Shown here: positions 1-8,424 of the stretch, piece by piece
Numbering within the stretch: position 1 is the stretch's first letter
Layout: the number at the start of each line of letters is the position of its first letter
NCBI GenBank assembly: GCA_903828235.1
Contig: CAIKLM010000143.1
Coordinates: 1-35,655 of the forward strand
Source: an uncultured beta proteobacterium
GTDB taxonomy: Bacteria; Pseudomonadota; Gammaproteobacteria; Burkholderiales; Burkholderiaceae_C
Direction: 5' to 3'
DNA length: 35,655 nt
Program-made: the position numbers and the translations under genes
Notes under the pieces: model-generated
Told to the model about the DNA's origin: nothing
Database searches by the model: none
What the model saw: only the letters and a program-made list of their open reading frames with translations

Positions 1-323
1 CAGCGCGCGCCGCGCGGCGCCGCCGCCAGCGAGGCCGCGGGCGCCAGCACCACCGGCTCGGCCGCCAGCCGCGCGCGCAGGCCGGCCATGAAGGCGGCAT
101 CGTGGCCCGGTGCCGTGGCGAGGTCGGGCGTGCGCAGCACGTCGCCGATCAGGTGGTAGGCATGCCAGTCGGCGCGCACGCGGCTGCCGGCGGCGTCGCC
201 CTCCCGCAGCGCGCGCAGTGCACGGTCGAGCGCGTCGGCGTCGCCATCGGCGGCGGCCGAGAGCCACTCGGGTGACGTCGAGGCAGTGCTCTCGGGATGC
301 GGGCTGGGCGAGGGGGAAGACAT
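1..323 (-). CDS. rseA: Anti-sigma-E factor RseA, N-terminal part (runs off window)
   Basis: This is the cytoplasmic sigma-binding part of an RseA-type anti-sigma factor, which holds RpoE inactive at the inner membrane until regulated proteolysis releases it. Reading on the minus strand from the ATG at 323 gives about 107 codons with no stop before the left edge. After a short Ser/Pro leader come the hallmarks of the RseA N domain: SPEWLSAAADGDAD near residues 17-30 and WHAYHLIGDVLR near residues 53-64. The transmembrane and periplasmic parts lie outside the window. It starts 31 bp after the rpoE stop, the usual rpoE-rseA order. No strong ribosome binding site is visible before the ATG, so translation may be coupled to rpoE. 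Identification rests on the motif plus the neighbour and is quite secure; the exact start is less so. Confidence 0.85.
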   Translation of the reverse strand, partial: MSSPSPSPHPESTASTSPEWLSAAADGDADALDRALRALREGDAAGSRVRADWHAYHLIGDVLRTPDLATAPGHDAAFMAGLRARLAAEPVVLAPAASLAAAPRGAR

Positions 324-354
324 GGCTGAATGGACTTCGGAGGAGAGTGATGGC

Positions 355-969
355 TTACCAGCGGGTGCCTTCGGGACGGTCGAGCAGCGGGCGCAGGCGT
401 TCCGCGATCGCCTCGCGGGCGCGGAAGATGCGCGACCGCACGGTTCCGATGGGGCAGTTCATGACGTCGGCAATCTCTTCGTAGCTCAGGCCTTCGATCT
501 CGCGCAGCGTGATCGCCTGCCGCAGGTCTTCGGACAGCGCCTCGATCGCGGCATTCACCGCCAGGGCGATCTCCTTGCTGGCCAGCACCGCCTCGGGCGT
601 CTCGCCGTCGCTTGGTTCGAATTCGCGGACGGAAGTTTCGTCGCCATCGTCCGGAAGTCGCATCGAGGACTCGGGAATCACCGGATCCCGCTTCAAGTCG
701 ACCAGCGCCTTCTTGGCGGTGTTGACGGCGATCCGGTACATCCAGGTGTAGAAGGCGCTGTCGCCGCGGAACTGCGGCAGCGCCCGGTAGGCGCGGATGA
801 AGCTCTCCTGGGCGATGTCCTGCACCAGCGCGTCGTCGCGCACCATGCGGCCGATGAGGCGCTCGATGCGCCGCTGGTACTTCATCACCAGCAGCTCGAA
901 GGCGCGCTGGTCGCCGCGCTGGGCGCGGGCGACCAGCTGCGCGTCGGTGTCGGGTTCGCCGCTGCCCAT
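355..969 (-). CDS. rpoE: RNA polymerase sigma factor RpoE (sigma-24, ECF family)
   Basis: ECF sigma factor that directs RNA polymerase to envelope-stress promoters. The 204-residue product starts MGSGEPDTDAQLVARAQRGD. Sigma region 2 spans about residues 24-90 (DALVQDIAQESFIRAYRAL, then FYTWMYRIAVNTAKK). Region 4 spans about 135-190 (LREIEGLSYEEIADVMNCP, then GTVRSRIFRAREAI, the helix-turn-helix). The length matches E. coli RpoE (about 190 residues) with a slightly extended linker. The frame stays open upstream to 1068, but that extension is Arg/Ala-rich and overlaps the previous gene, so the ATG at 969 is preferred. It lies 14 bp after the YgfX-like gene and 31 bp before rseA, and may be co-transcribed with fabF. 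Confidence 0.95.
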   Translation of the reverse strand: MGSGEPDTDAQLVARAQRGDQRAFELLVMKYQRRIERLIGRMVRDDALVQDIAQESFIRAYRALPQFRGDSAFYTWMYRIAVNTAKKALVDLKRDPVIPESSMRLPDDGDETSVREFEPSDGETPEAVLASKEIALAVNAAIEALSEDLRQAITLREIEGLSYEEIADVMNCPIGTVRSRIFRAREAIAERLRPLLDRPEGTRW

Positions 970-983
970 GTCTCGACCGCCGC

Positions 984-1427
984 TCAGGGCGTCAGCGGCG
1001 GCTGGCCCGCGGGGTCGGTGGGCGGCGCGGCGCGGCCGGCGAACAGCGCCACGCGCAGCGCGTGCCACCGCGCACCCACGCCCGCGCGGTGCGGCAGCAG
1101 CCAGCGCGCAGGGCCGCCGGCATCGGGCTGCCAGCGCAGCAGCAGGGTGTGGTGAAGGTCCAGTTGCACGGCCAGGCGGCCGGGGCGGCCGTCGCAGAGC
1201 CAGCGCTCGCCGTCCCAGGCCAGCAGGGCCCGGCCTCGGGGGCCCAGCCGCAGGCCCAGCACCGCACCGGGCACCAGCGCCAGCCAGCCCCAGGCCGGCG
1301 ACGCGCCGGCGTGGCCGGCCACCCAGGCCGCCATCGAGGCCGCGGCCAGCGCCGCCAGCAGCGCCACGGCATGCCGCGCCGCCGCCGGCGGGCTCACGGC
1401 CACCTCGACGGCGGGCGCCGAGCGCAT
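984..1427 (-). CDS. Small membrane protein, YgfX-like
   Basis: A 147-residue protein with a hydrophobic double segment near residues 20-60 (AVALLAALAAASMAAWVAG, then a Trp/Leu-rich stretch), followed by a soluble C-terminal half. The second half reads GERWLCDGRPGRLAVQLD, then a run of Leu and Trp residues, a pattern seen in YgfX/CptA-type proteins (two membrane helices plus a small beta domain). Proteins of this type are often found between fabF and rpoE in Burkholderiales. It sits 25 bp after the fabF stop and 14 bp before rpoE, so it is probably part of the same transcript. The function is unknown: YgfX itself has been proposed to affect the cytoskeleton and works with SdhE in E. coli, but no sdhE-like gene is here. 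The family assignment is tentative; that it is a real gene is likely. Confidence 0.65.
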   Translation of the reverse strand: MRSAPAVEVAVSPPAAARHAVALLAALAAASMAAWVAGHAGASPAWGWLALVPGAVLGLRLGPRGRALLAWDGERWLCDGRPGRLAVQLDLHHTLLLRWQPDAGGPARWLLPHRAGVGARWHALRVALFAGRAAPPTDPAGQPPLTP

Positions 1428-1452
1428 CGCGGGGTGCGGCTGGGGCGGCCCG

Positions 1453-2700
1453 TCAGGCGCGCCGGAACACCAGCGTGCCGTTGGTGCCGCCGAAGCCGAA
1501 GTTGTTCTTCACCGCGACGTCGATCCGCATCCCGCGCGCCGTGTTGGCGCAGTAGTCCAGGTCGCACTCGGGATCCTGGCTGAAGATGTTGATCGTGGGC
1601 GGCGAGACCTGGTGGTGCACTGCCAGCACCGTGAACACCGACTCGACGCCGCCGGCCCCGCCCAGCAGGTGCCCGGTCATCGACTTGGTCGAGTTCACGA
1701 CCATCCGCCGGGCGTGGTCGCCGAAGGCCATCTTGACGGCGTTGGTCTCGTTGATGTCGCCAAGCGGCGTGCTCGTGCCGTGGGCGTTGAGGTAGTGCAC
1801 CTCGTCGGCGTTGACGCCGGCGTTGCGCAACGCCGCCTTCATGCTGCGCTTGGGGCCGTCGACGTTGGGCGCGGTCATGTGGAAGGCGTCGGCCCCCATG
1901 CCGAAGCCCGCGAGCTCGGCGTAGATCTTGGCGCCGCGCCGGCGGGCGTGCTCGTATTCCTCGAGCACCAGCACGCCGGCACCCTCGCCGAGCACGAAGC
2001 CGTCGCGGTCCTTGTCCCAGGGGCGGCTGGCGGTGGCGGGGTCGTCGTTGCGCGTGGACAGCGCGCGCGCCGCCGCAAAGCCGCCGATGCCCAGCGGGCT
2101 GACCGTGCTCTCGGCACCGCCGGCGACCATCACGTCGGCGTCGCCGTACTCGATCAGCCGGCCGGCCTCGCCGATGCAGTGCAGGCCCGTGGTGCAGGCC
2201 GTCACGATGGCCAGGTTCGGGCCGGTGAAGCCGTACTGGATGGACACGTGCCCCGAGATCATGTTGATGATCGAGGCCGGCACGAAAAACGGGCTGATGC
2301 GCCGCGGCCCCTTGGCCGTGTAGTCGGCATGCGTCTGCTCGATCATCGGCAGGCCGCCGATGCCCGAGCCGACCATCACGCCGATGCGCTCGGCGGCTTC
2401 CTCGCTCAGCGCCTCGCCAGTGGGCAGGCCGGCGTCGCGCACCGCCTGCATGGCCGCCGCCATCCCGAAGTGGATGAAGGTGTCCATGTGGCGGGCTTCC
2501 TTGGCCGAGATGTAGTCCTCGATCCGGAAACCCTTGACCTCGCCGGCGAAGCGGCAGGCCATGGCGCTGGCGTCGAAGCGCGTGATCGGCCCGATGCCCG
2601 AGCGGCCGGCCACCAGGTTGGCCCAGCCCTCCTCGACGCTGTTGCCGACCGGGCTGATCAGCCCCAGACCCGTGACGACGACCCTGCGACGCGTGCTCAT
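1453..2700 (-). CDS. fabF: Beta-ketoacyl-ACP synthase II
   Basis: Condenses malonyl-ACP with a growing acyl-ACP in each elongation round of type II fatty acid synthesis; cytosolic homodimer. The 415 residues form a complete KAS II. The active-site Cys is C169 in VTACTTGLH, the two catalytic His are H307 in [11 protein letters not shown] and H344 in [13 protein letters not shown], and the conserved Lys is K339. The C-terminal [13 protein letters not shown] glycine-rich signature is present. The start [17 protein letters not shown] is the standard family N-terminus. It follows acpP by 17 bp, the usual acpP-fabF pairing, and is followed by the YgfX-like gene and rpoE. Confidence 0.97.
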   Translation of the reverse strand: MSTRRRVVVTGLGLISPVGNSVEEGWANLVAGRSGIGPITRFDASAMACRFAGEVKGFRIEDYISAKEARHMDTFIHFGMAAAMQAVRDAGLPTGEALSEEAAERIGVMVGSGIGGLPMIEQTHADYTAKGPRRISPFFVPASIINMISGHVSIQYGFTGPNLAIVTACTTGLHCIGEAGRLIEYGDADVMVAGGAESTVSPLGIGGFAAARALSTRNDDPATASRPWDKDRDGFVLGEGAGVLVLEEYEHARRRGAKIYAELAGFGMGADAFHMTAPNVDGPKRSMKAALRNAGVNADEVHYLNAHGTSTPLGDINETNAVKMAFGDHARRMVVNSTKSMTGHLLGGAGGVESVFTVLAVHHQVSPPTINIFSQDPECDLDYCANTARGMRIDVAVKNNFGFGGTNGTLVFRRA

Positions 2701-2717
2701 GCGCGGCCGGCTGCCCT

Positions 2718-2957
2718 TCAGGCCTTCTGGTGCGCGACCGCGTAGTCGATCGCCAGCTGCACGGTGGTGATCTTCTCGGCCTCTTCGTCGGGGATCTCGA
2801 TGCCGAACTCGTCCTCGAGCGCCATCACCAGTTCGACGGTGTCGAGCGAATCGGCGCCCAGGTCGGCCACGAAGGCCTTCTCGTTGGTCACGTCGGACTC
2901 GGGCACGCCGAGCTGTTCGGCAATGATCTTCTTGACTCGGGCTTCGATATCGCTCAT
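2718..2957 (-). CDS. acpP: Acyl carrier protein
   Basis: The 79-residue acidic carrier that holds acyl chains on a 4'-phosphopantetheine arm during fatty acid synthesis. The attachment serine is S37 in the invariant [10 protein letters not shown] motif. The N-terminus [18 protein letters not shown] and the helix III sequence [16 protein letters not shown] are typical of proteobacterial AcpP. A strong ribosome binding site (GGAGGAG) lies about 3-9 nt before the ATG, in keeping with the very high expression of this protein. An 85-bp gap with its own promoter candidate separates it from fabG. Confidence 0.98.
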   Translation of the reverse strand: MSDIEARVKKIIAEQLGVPESDVTNEKAFVADLGADSLDTVELVMALEDEFGIEIPDEEAEKITTVQLAIDYAVAHQKA

Positions 2958-2958
2958 G

Positions 2959-2972
2959 ACTCCTCCAGGAGT
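2959..2972. repeat. Palindrome covering the acpP ribosome binding site
   Basis: A 6-2-6 inverted repeat: ACTCCT, two bases, AGGAGT. On the acpP strand the right half carries the GGAGGAG ribosome binding site. With a two-base centre it cannot form a full hairpin, but partial pairing of four base pairs is possible. It may simply be a by-product of a strong ribosome binding site. Confidence 0.35.
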
Positions 2973-2993
2973 GGGATCGGAAAAACGCCGCGG

Positions 2994-3022
2994 ATTCTAG
3001 CGGCCGGGGGTGCGGGCGACAG
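2994..3022 (-). promoter_or_regulatory. Candidate sigma-70 promoter for acpP-fabF
   Basis: On the minus strand a -10 box TAGAAT (five of six consensus bases) lies 17 bp after a weak -35 box CTGTCG. Transcription would start near 2987, about 30 bp before the acpP ATG. It lies in the only sizeable gap within the fab block, where an extra promoter for the abundant AcpP would be expected. It is a consensus match only. Confidence 0.4.
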
Positions 3023-3042
3023 GCGGGGCGGCGGCAGCCCGC

Positions 3043-3789
3043 TCAGACCATGGCCATGCCGCCGTTGACGTGCAGCTCGGTGCCGGTGACGTAGCCCGCG
3101 CCCGGACTGGCCAGGAAGGCCACCGCGGCGGCCACCTCGTCGGCCTGGCCGAGGCGGCCGAGCGGGATCTGCGCCATCAGCGCGGCCTTGGCGGCCTCGG
3201 GCAGGCCCTCGGTCATGTCGGTGGCGATGAAGCCGGGTGCCACGCAGTTGACGGTGACGTTGCGCGGGCCGAGCTCGCGCGCCAGCGCCCGGGTGAGGCC
3301 CGCCACCCCGGCCTTGGCCGCCGCGTAGTTGGCCTGGCCGGCGTTGCCGACCACGCCGACGACGCTGGTGATGTTGACGATGCGGCCGAAGCGCTGCTTC
3401 ATCATCGGCCGCGACGCCGCCCGGCAGGCGCGGAACACGGCCTTCAGGTTGGTGTCCTGCACGGCGTCCCAGTCCTCGTCCTTCATGCGCATCGACAGCA
3501 TGTCGCGCGTGATGCCGGCGTTGTTGACCAGCACGTGCAGGCCGCCGTGGCGCTTGACGACGCCGTCGAGGGCGGCGTCCAGTGCCGCACCGTCGGTCAC
3601 GTTCAGCACGATGCCCTCGCCGCCGTGCGGCGCCAGCGCCTCGGTGATGCCGGCGGCGCCGGCCTCGGTGGTGGCCGTGCCCACGACCCAGAAGCCGTCG
3701 GCCGCGAGCCTGAGTGCGATGGCGCGACCGATGCCGCGCGAGGCGCCGGTGACCAGGGCCACCTGCGGGGTGGGCGTCGTCGTCGTCAT
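3043..3789 (-). CDS. fabG: 3-oxoacyl-ACP reductase
   Basis: NADPH-dependent reductase of 3-ketoacyl-ACP in the elongation cycle; a 248-residue short-chain dehydrogenase acting as a tetramer. The cofactor-binding TGASRGIG is at residues 14-21 and NNAG at 89-92. The catalytic set is N114, S142 (NITSVVG), Y155 and K159 (ANYAAAKAG). The C-terminus YVTGTELHVNGGMAMV is standard for FabG. The ATG at 3789 is chosen because it starts just before the Rossmann strand and forms an ATGA overlap with the fabD stop, which implies translational coupling. The open frame continues much further upstream, but that is the shadow of fabD. Confidence 0.97.
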   Translation of the reverse strand: MTTTTPTPQVALVTGASRGIGRAIALRLAADGFWVVGTATTEAGAAGITEALAPHGGEGIVLNVTDGAALDAALDGVVKRHGGLHVLVNNAGITRDMLSMRMKDEDWDAVQDTNLKAVFRACRAASRPMMKQRFGRIVNITSVVGVVGNAGQANYAAAKAGVAGLTRALARELGPRNVTVNCVAPGFIATDMTEGLPEAAKAALMAQIPLGRLGQADEVAAAVAFLASPGAGYVTGTELHVNGGMAMV

Positions 3790-4724
3790 GCCAGCAGCTC
3801 CTGGGCCGCCTTCAGGCTGGCCGGGTCGAGGATGGTGGTGGTCTGGATCTCGGCGTCGATGCGCTTGACAAGCCCGGACAGCACCTTGCCCGGGCCGCAC
3901 TCGACGATGTGCTGCAGGCCGCGGGCCTTGAGCGCCAGCGTGAGCTCCACCCAGCGCACCGGCCCGAAGGCCTGGCGGAACAGCGCGTCGCGGATGGCGT
4001 CGGGCTCGGCGGGGGCGGCGACGTCGATGTTGTTCAGCACCGGGATGGCCGGCGGGGCGATGGCCACCGTGGCCAGCCGCCCGCGCAGCTCGTCGGCCGC
4101 CGGCTTCATCAGCGCGCAGTGGAAGGGCGCGGACACCGGCAGCAGCAGCGCGCGCTTGGCGCCGGCGGCCTTGAGCAGTTCGCAGGCCTTGTCGACGGCG
4201 GCCTTGCTGCCGGCGATGACGGTCTGCCTCGGATCGTTGAAGTTGGCCGGCGACACCGGCTCGCCGGTGGCGGCCGCGGCCTGCTCGCAGCCGGTGCGCA
4301 CGACCCCGGCCTCCAGGCCCAGGATGGCGGCCATGGCCCCGGCGCCCACCGGCACGGCGCGCTGCATGGCCTCGGCGCGGAAGCGCACCAGCGGCAGCGC
4401 GTCGGCCAGCGCCAGCGCCCCGGCGGCCACCAGCGCGCTGTACTCGCCCAGCGAGTGGCCGGCCACCGCGGCGGGCATCGCGCCACCCTCGGCGCGCCAG
4501 GCGCGGAAGCAGGCGATGGCCGCCGTCAGCATCACCGGCTGCGTGTTGGTGGTGAGTTCCAGCGCCTCTTTCGGGCCGTCGTGGATGAGGGCGCCGAGGT
4601 CCTGGCCCAGCGCCGCGGAGGCCTCGGCGAGGGTGTCGCGCACGGCGGGGTGGTCGCCCCAGGCGTCGAGCATGCCGACCGACTGGGACCCCTGCCCCGG
4701 GAAGACGAAGGCGAAAGCGGGCAT
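3786..4724 (-). CDS. fabD: Malonyl-CoA:ACP transacylase
   Basis: Transfers malonyl from CoA to ACP to supply the extender unit. The 312 residues start MPAFAFVFPGQGSQSVGM, the family N-terminus. The nucleophile is S91 in GHSLGEY, the malonyl-carboxylate-binding Arg is R116, and the catalytic His is H202 in VSAPFHCALM. The length is the family norm. It lies 38 bp after fabH and overlaps fabG by four bases. Confidence 0.97.
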   Translation of the reverse strand: MPAFAFVFPGQGSQSVGMLDAWGDHPAVRDTLAEASAALGQDLGALIHDGPKEALELTTNTQPVMLTAAIACFRAWRAEGGAMPAAVAGHSLGEYSALVAAGALALADALPLVRFRAEAMQRAVPVGAGAMAAILGLEAGVVRTGCEQAAAATGEPVSPANFNDPRQTVIAGSKAAVDKACELLKAAGAKRALLLPVSAPFHCALMKPAADELRGRLATVAIAPPAIPVLNNIDVAAPAEPDAIRDALFRQAFGPVRWVELTLALKARGLQHIVECGPGKVLSGLVKRIDAEIQTTTILDPASLKAAQELLA

Positions 4725-4762
4725 CGTGGTGATCGTGATGGGAGTGTCGAGAACGCGGCGGC

Positions 4763-5743
4763 TCAGAAGTCGAGCAGCACCGCACCCCAGGTGAAGCCGC
4801 CGCCCACGCCTTCGAGCATGACGCTGTCGCCGCGGCGGATGCGGCCGTCGCGCACGGCGACGTCCAGCGCCAACGGCACCGAGGCGGCCGAGGTGTTGCC
4901 GTGCTCGTCCACCGTGGCCACCAGCCGCTCAGGCGCGAGCTTCAGCTTGCGAGCGGTCGCCTGCATGATGCGGATGTTGGCCTGGTGCGGCACCAGCCAG
5001 CGCAGGCTTTCGGGGGCACGGCCGGCCTTGGCCAGCACGGTGCGCGCGGCGTCCTCGAGCACGCCCACGGCCAGCTTGAAGACGGCCTGGCCGTCCATGC
5101 GCAGCAGCGGCGAGCCCACCACCTGCCCGCCGGCCACCGTGCCGGGCGTGCACAGGATGCCGGCGTGGCGGCCGTCGGCGTGCAGGTCGGACGCCAGGAT
5201 GCCGGGCTCGGCGCTGGCCTCCAGCACCACGGCGCCGGCGCCGTCACCGAACAGCACGCAGGTCGTGCGGTCGTCGAAGTCGAGGATGCGCGAGAAGACC
5301 TCGGCGCCCACCACCAGCGCGCAGCGCGCGCCGCCGGTGCGGATCATCGCGTCGGCCACCGTCAGCGCGTAGACGAAGCCCGAGCACACGGCCTGCAGGT
5401 CGAAGGCCGGGCAACCGTGCACGCCCAGCTTGTTCTGCAGGATGGTGGCGGTGGAGGGGAACACCATGTCCGGCGTGGACGTGGCCACCACGATCAGGTC
5501 GACATCCTCGGCGCGGCGCCCGGCGGCCTGCAGCGCCGCCCGGCAGGCCGGCAGCGCGAGGTCGGAGCAGGCCACGCCCTCGTCGGCGAAGTGCCGGAAG
5601 CGGATGCCGGTGCGCTCGACGATCCAGGCGTCGCTGGTCTCCAGCCCGCGCTTGGCCAGCATGGCGGCCATGTCGTCGTTGCTCAGGCGGCGCGGCGGCA
5701 GGTGGCTGCCGGTGCCGGTGATGCGGGAGTAGACCGTGCTCAT
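4763..5743 (-). CDS. fabH: Beta-ketoacyl-ACP synthase III
   Basis: Starts fatty acid synthesis by condensing acetyl-CoA with malonyl-ACP. The 326-residue protein has the full Cys-His-Asn triad: C120 in [13 protein letters not shown]253 in [10 protein letters not shown] and N283 in [10 protein letters not shown]. The C-terminal glycine loop [13 protein letters not shown] is intact. The ATG at 5743 ([18 protein letters not shown]) is preferred over a longer open frame because the family begins here and because it forms an ATGA overlap with the end of plsX. The plsX-fabH-fabD-fabG order is the classic bacterial fab arrangement. Confidence 0.97.
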   Translation of the reverse strand: MSTVYSRITGTGSHLPPRRLSNDDMAAMLAKRGLETSDAWIVERTGIRFRHFADEGVACSDLALPACRAALQAAGRRAEDVDLIVVATSTPDMVFPSTATILQNKLGVHGCPAFDLQAVCSGFVYALTVADAMIRTGGARCALVVGAEVFSRILDFDDRTTCVLFGDGAGAVVLEASAEPGILASDLHADGRHAGILCTPGTVAGGQVVGSPLLRMDGQAVFKLAVGVLEDAARTVLAKAGRAPESLRWLVPHQANIRIMQATARKLKLAPERLVATVDEHGNTSAASVPLALDVAVRDGRIRRGDSVMLEGVGGGFTWGAVLLDF

Positions 5744-6804
5744 CCGGCGTCCTGGGCGGCCGTGCCCGGCATGGCCCGCAGCGTCGGCACGATCATGTCG
5801 CGCACGCGGTCCACCAGGCGGTGCGCCGCGGCCTCGTGGGCGCGCGCCAGCGCCACCTCGAAGGCGTAGGCGTCGGCCGAGCCGTGGCTCTTGAACACCA
5901 GACCGCGCAGGCCCAGCAGCGCGGCACCGTTGTAGCGCCGCGGGTCGACCCGGCGCTTGAATCGGTTGAGCACGGGCAGTGCCACCAGGGCCGCCAGTTT
6001 GGCGAAGGGCCCTCGCGTGAACTCCTGCTTGATGAAGTCGCTGAGCATGGAGGCCAGGCCTTCGCTGGTTTTCAGCAGCACGTTGCCGACGAAGCCGTCG
6101 CACACGACGACGTCGACGGTGCCCTTGAAGATGTCGTTGCCCTCGACGTTGCCGTGGAAGCGGATCTGCCCGGCCTCGCCCGCCGCCCGCAGCAACTCGC
6201 CGGCACGCTTGATGGTATCGCTGCCCTTGATGGCCTCCTCGCCGATGTTCAGCAGGCCGACCACGGGCTCGGCCTTGCCGTCCACCGCCGTCACCAGGGC
6301 GCTGCCCATCACCGCGAACTGCAGCAGGTGCTCGGGCGTGCAGTCGACGTTGGCGCCCAGGTCCAGCACCGTGGTGTAGCCGTCGTTGCGGTTGGGCATC
6401 ACGGTGGCGATCGCGGGGCGGTCGACGCCGTCGAGCGTCTTGAGGATGTACCGCGCCACGGCCATCAGCGCGCCGGTGTTGCCGGCCGACACGCAGGCCT
6501 GCACGCCGGTGGCGTCGCCGTCCTTGACCTGTTGCAGGGCCACGCGCAGCGACGAATCGCGCTTGCGGCGCAGGGCGATCTCGATGGAGTCGTCCATGGT
6601 CACCACCTCGGTGGCGACGACGCGCGTGCAGCGCGCCCAGCCGGCCGCGGGCGCGAGCGCGGCCTCGGTGCCCACGAGCACCAGCTCGGCATCGGGGTGG
6701 CTGTCCAGGAACGCGCGACAGGCCGGCAGCGTGACCGCCGGGCCATGGTCGCCGCCCATGCAGTCGACGGCGATGCGGACGCGCGGGGAATGCTCAGCGC
6801 TCAC
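5740..6804 (-). CDS. plsX: Phosphate acyltransferase PlsX
   Basis: Converts acyl-ACP to acyl-phosphate, the donor for PlsY in phospholipid synthesis; a peripheral membrane enzyme. Diagnostic motifs include [12 protein letters not shown] at the N-terminus, [41 protein letters not shown] and [16 protein letters not shown]. There is no ATG close to the conserved N-terminus, so a GTG at 6804 ([15 protein letters not shown]) is the likely start, giving 354 residues, a usual PlsX length. The GTG is 23 bp after the rpmF stop and has no clear ribosome binding site. Confidence 0.93.
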   Translation of the reverse strand: MSAEHSPRVRIAVDCMGGDHGPAVTLPACRAFLDSHPDAELVLVGTEAALAPAAGWARCTRVVATEVVTMDDSIEIALRRKRDSSLRVALQQVKDGDATGVQACVSAGNTGALMAVARYILKTLDGVDRPAIATVMPNRNDGYTTVLDLGANVDCTPEHLLQFAVMGSALVTAVDGKAEPVVGLLNIGEEAIKGSDTIKRAGELLRAAGEAGQIRFHGNVEGNDIFKGTVDVVVCDGFVGNVLLKTSEGLASMLSDFIKQEFTRGPFAKLAALVALPVLNRFKRRVDPRRYNGAALLGLRGLVFKSHGSADAYAFEVALARAHEAAAHRLVDRVRDMIVPTLRAMPGTAAQDAG

Positions 6805-6827
6805 GGCGGGCCGCAGCGCAGGCGATG

Positions 6828-7010
6828 TCAGGCGTCGGCCTTGGTCTTCAGGACCTTGCGGCCACGGTAGAAGCCGGTCGGGCTGATGTGGTGGCGCAGG
6901 TGGACCTCGCCAGTGGTGGGCTCCACGGCCGTGCCAGGGGCGGCGACGGCGTTGTGCGAGCGGTGCATGCCGCGCTTGGACGGCGACTTCTTGTTCTGCT
7001 GGACGGCCAT
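6828..7010 (-). CDS. rpmF: 50S ribosomal protein L32
   Basis: A 60-residue basic protein of the large ribosomal subunit. The N-terminus [20 protein letters not shown] and the [21 protein letters not shown] core are those of proteobacterial L32. It lacks the four zinc-binding cysteines found in some L32 forms. A GGAG ribosome binding site lies about 9 nt before the ATG. It sits between yceD and plsX as in most proteobacteria, and a promoter candidate lies about 140 bp upstream. Confidence 0.97.
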   Translation of the reverse strand: MAVQQNKKSPSKRGMHRSHNAVAAPGTAVEPTTGEVHLRHHISPTGFYRGRKVLKTKADA

Positions 7011-7152
7011 GGCTGGGCTCCGTAGCGGCTGGAAGCGGCAAAGTAGGCAGCCGCGAGGGCTGCGAAAGGACGCCTGCAGCAGGCCGCAGGCCGCGCGCCG
7101 CGCCGTCAGCAGCCCTGGTCCAGGGCGCGTGGTCCGCGTCGCAAAGCCCGCC

Positions 7153-7182
7153 AGTATATCAGCGCAGGCCGGCGCGGGTCAG
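7153..7182 (-). promoter_or_regulatory. Candidate promoter of the rpmF-plsX-fab operon
   Basis: On the minus strand a -10 box TATACT follows a -35 box CTGACC with an 18-bp spacer. The -35 box overlaps the yceD stop codon. Transcription would start near 7146 and leave a GC-rich leader of about 136 nt before rpmF. The two boxes match five and four of six consensus bases, among the best sigma-70-like matches noticed here. An internal promoter for rpmF is plausible because yceD and rpmF are separated by 168 bp. Confidence 0.45.
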
Positions 7183-7733
7183 CCGGGGTCGCCGGCCTTG
7201 CGCAGCGCCGCCAGCGCCGCGAACGGGTTGGGCCGCGCCTCGTCGGCCGGCTCGGCGGGCTCGGGCTGCGGCAGCGGCTGCGGGCAAGGGCCCTCGTGGC
7301 GTGGCACCAGCGGCAGTTCGAGGATGAGTTCGTCCTCGACCAGCGCACGCAGATCCAGCCGCGACTCCAGCACCAGATGGTCGTCGTCGCTGTCCGCGTC
7401 GAGCCGCTCGGCCTCGTCCTCGCTGGCCACGAAGCGGAAGCGGCGCTCCAGCACCAGCGGCTGCTGCAGGGCCTGCAGGCAGCGCTGGCACTGCAAGGTG
7501 ACGTGAGCATGCGCTTCGAGTACCAGCCAGGGCTGTGGCGGCCCGGCCACCGGCTGAACCTGGCTGAAGCGGGCCTGCCAGCCCACCCGCTCGTCGGCCG
7601 CCGGCGGCACGAACAGGCTGGCCGACAGGCGCGGCAACTCGGCCAGCGGCCAGGCGCCGAGCAAGGTCTGGCCATCGCGGCACAGCGCCGCCGTGGGGGC
7701 GGCCAGGGGGTCGGTGCGGCGTTCGCGGGCCAT
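7179..7733 (-). CDS. yceD: YceD family protein (DUF177)
   Basis: Member of the YceD/DUF177 family, whose bacterial and plant members are needed for normal 23S rRNA accumulation; the molecular activity is not settled. The 184-residue product carries the family CxxC in LQCQRCLQAL (C82, C85) and the later acidic stretch DELILELPLVPRHEGPCP with C150. It lies immediately upstream of rpmF, as in most proteobacteria. The frame also offers a TTG nine codons upstream (7760), but the ATG at 7733 (MARERRTDPLAAP) is the better choice. It is divergent from maf, with 106 bp between them. Confidence 0.88.
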   Translation of the reverse strand: MARERRTDPLAAPTAALCRDGQTLLGAWPLAELPRLSASLFVPPAADERVGWQARFSQVQPVAGPPQPWLVLEAHAHVTLQCQRCLQALQQPLVLERRFRFVASEDEAERLDADSDDDHLVLESRLDLRALVEDELILELPLVPRHEGPCPQPLPQPEPAEPADEARPNPFAALAALRKAGDPG

Positions 7734-7839
7734 GGTCGGGGTGCGTGCGGGCTCGGGCAATCAAAACAACGCGAGGGTGTCCGCGTCCGGGTCAGTGTAG
7801 CCAGCCGGGCTGCGCCGCTGCGACGGCCACAATCGCGGC

Positions 7840-8424
7840 ATGCGGACTGCCCTGATCCTGGCCTCGACGTCGCGCTACCGGCGCGAACTGCTGCAACGCC
7901 TGCGCCTGCCCTTCGACGTGGTGTCGCCCGAGGTCGACGAGACGCCGCTGCCCGGCGAGGCCCCGGCCGCGCTGGCGCTGCGCCTGGCGCTGGCCAAGGC
8001 GCGCGCCGTGCAGGCCTGCCAGCCCGGGGCGGTGGTGATCGGCTCCGACCAGGTGGCCGACCTCGACGGCGAGCCCATCGGCAAGCCGCACACGCACGAG
8101 CGCGCGGTGGCGCAGCTCACGCGCCTGTCGGGGCGCAGCGTCGTCTTCCAGACCGGCGTGGCCGTGGTGGCGCCGGGCTTCGAGCGCGCCCTGCTGGCCT
8201 CGGTGCGCGTGCGCTTCCGCGCGCTGGCGCCGGCCGAGATCGAGCACTACCTGCGCACCGAGCAGCCCTACGACTGCGCCGGCAGCGCCAAGAGCGAAAC
8301 GCTGGGCATCGCGCTGCTGGAAGCCATCGACAGCGACGACCCGACGGCGCTGGTGGGGCTGCCGCTGATCCGCACCTGCGCGCTGCTGCGCGAGGCGGGC
8401 ATCGACCCGCTGGCCGGGGCATGA
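7840..8424 (+). CDS. Maf family nucleoside triphosphate pyrophosphatase, YceF type
   Basis: Hydrolyses non-canonical nucleoside triphosphates to monophosphate and pyrophosphate. The 194-residue sequence has LASTSRYRRELL at residues 8-19, the catalytic-base region GSDQVADLDGEPIGKP (D70), and CAGSAKSETLG later. The SDQVA form, rather than ADT, together with YDCAG points to the YceF subgroup, which prefers 7-methyl-GTP, rather than the YhdE dTTP/UTP subgroup. Subgroup assignment is by motif only. It begins divergently from yceD and ends in an ATGA overlap with the methyltransferase gene. Confidence 0.9.
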   Translation: MRTALILASTSRYRRELLQRLRLPFDVVSPEVDETPLPGEAPAALALRLALAKARAVQACQPGAVVIGSDQVADLDGEPIGKPHTHERAVAQLTRLSGRSVVFQTGVAVVAPGFERALLASVRVRFRALAPAEIEHYLRTEQPYDCAGSAKSETLGIALLEAIDSDDPTALVGLPLIRTCALLREAGIDPLAGA

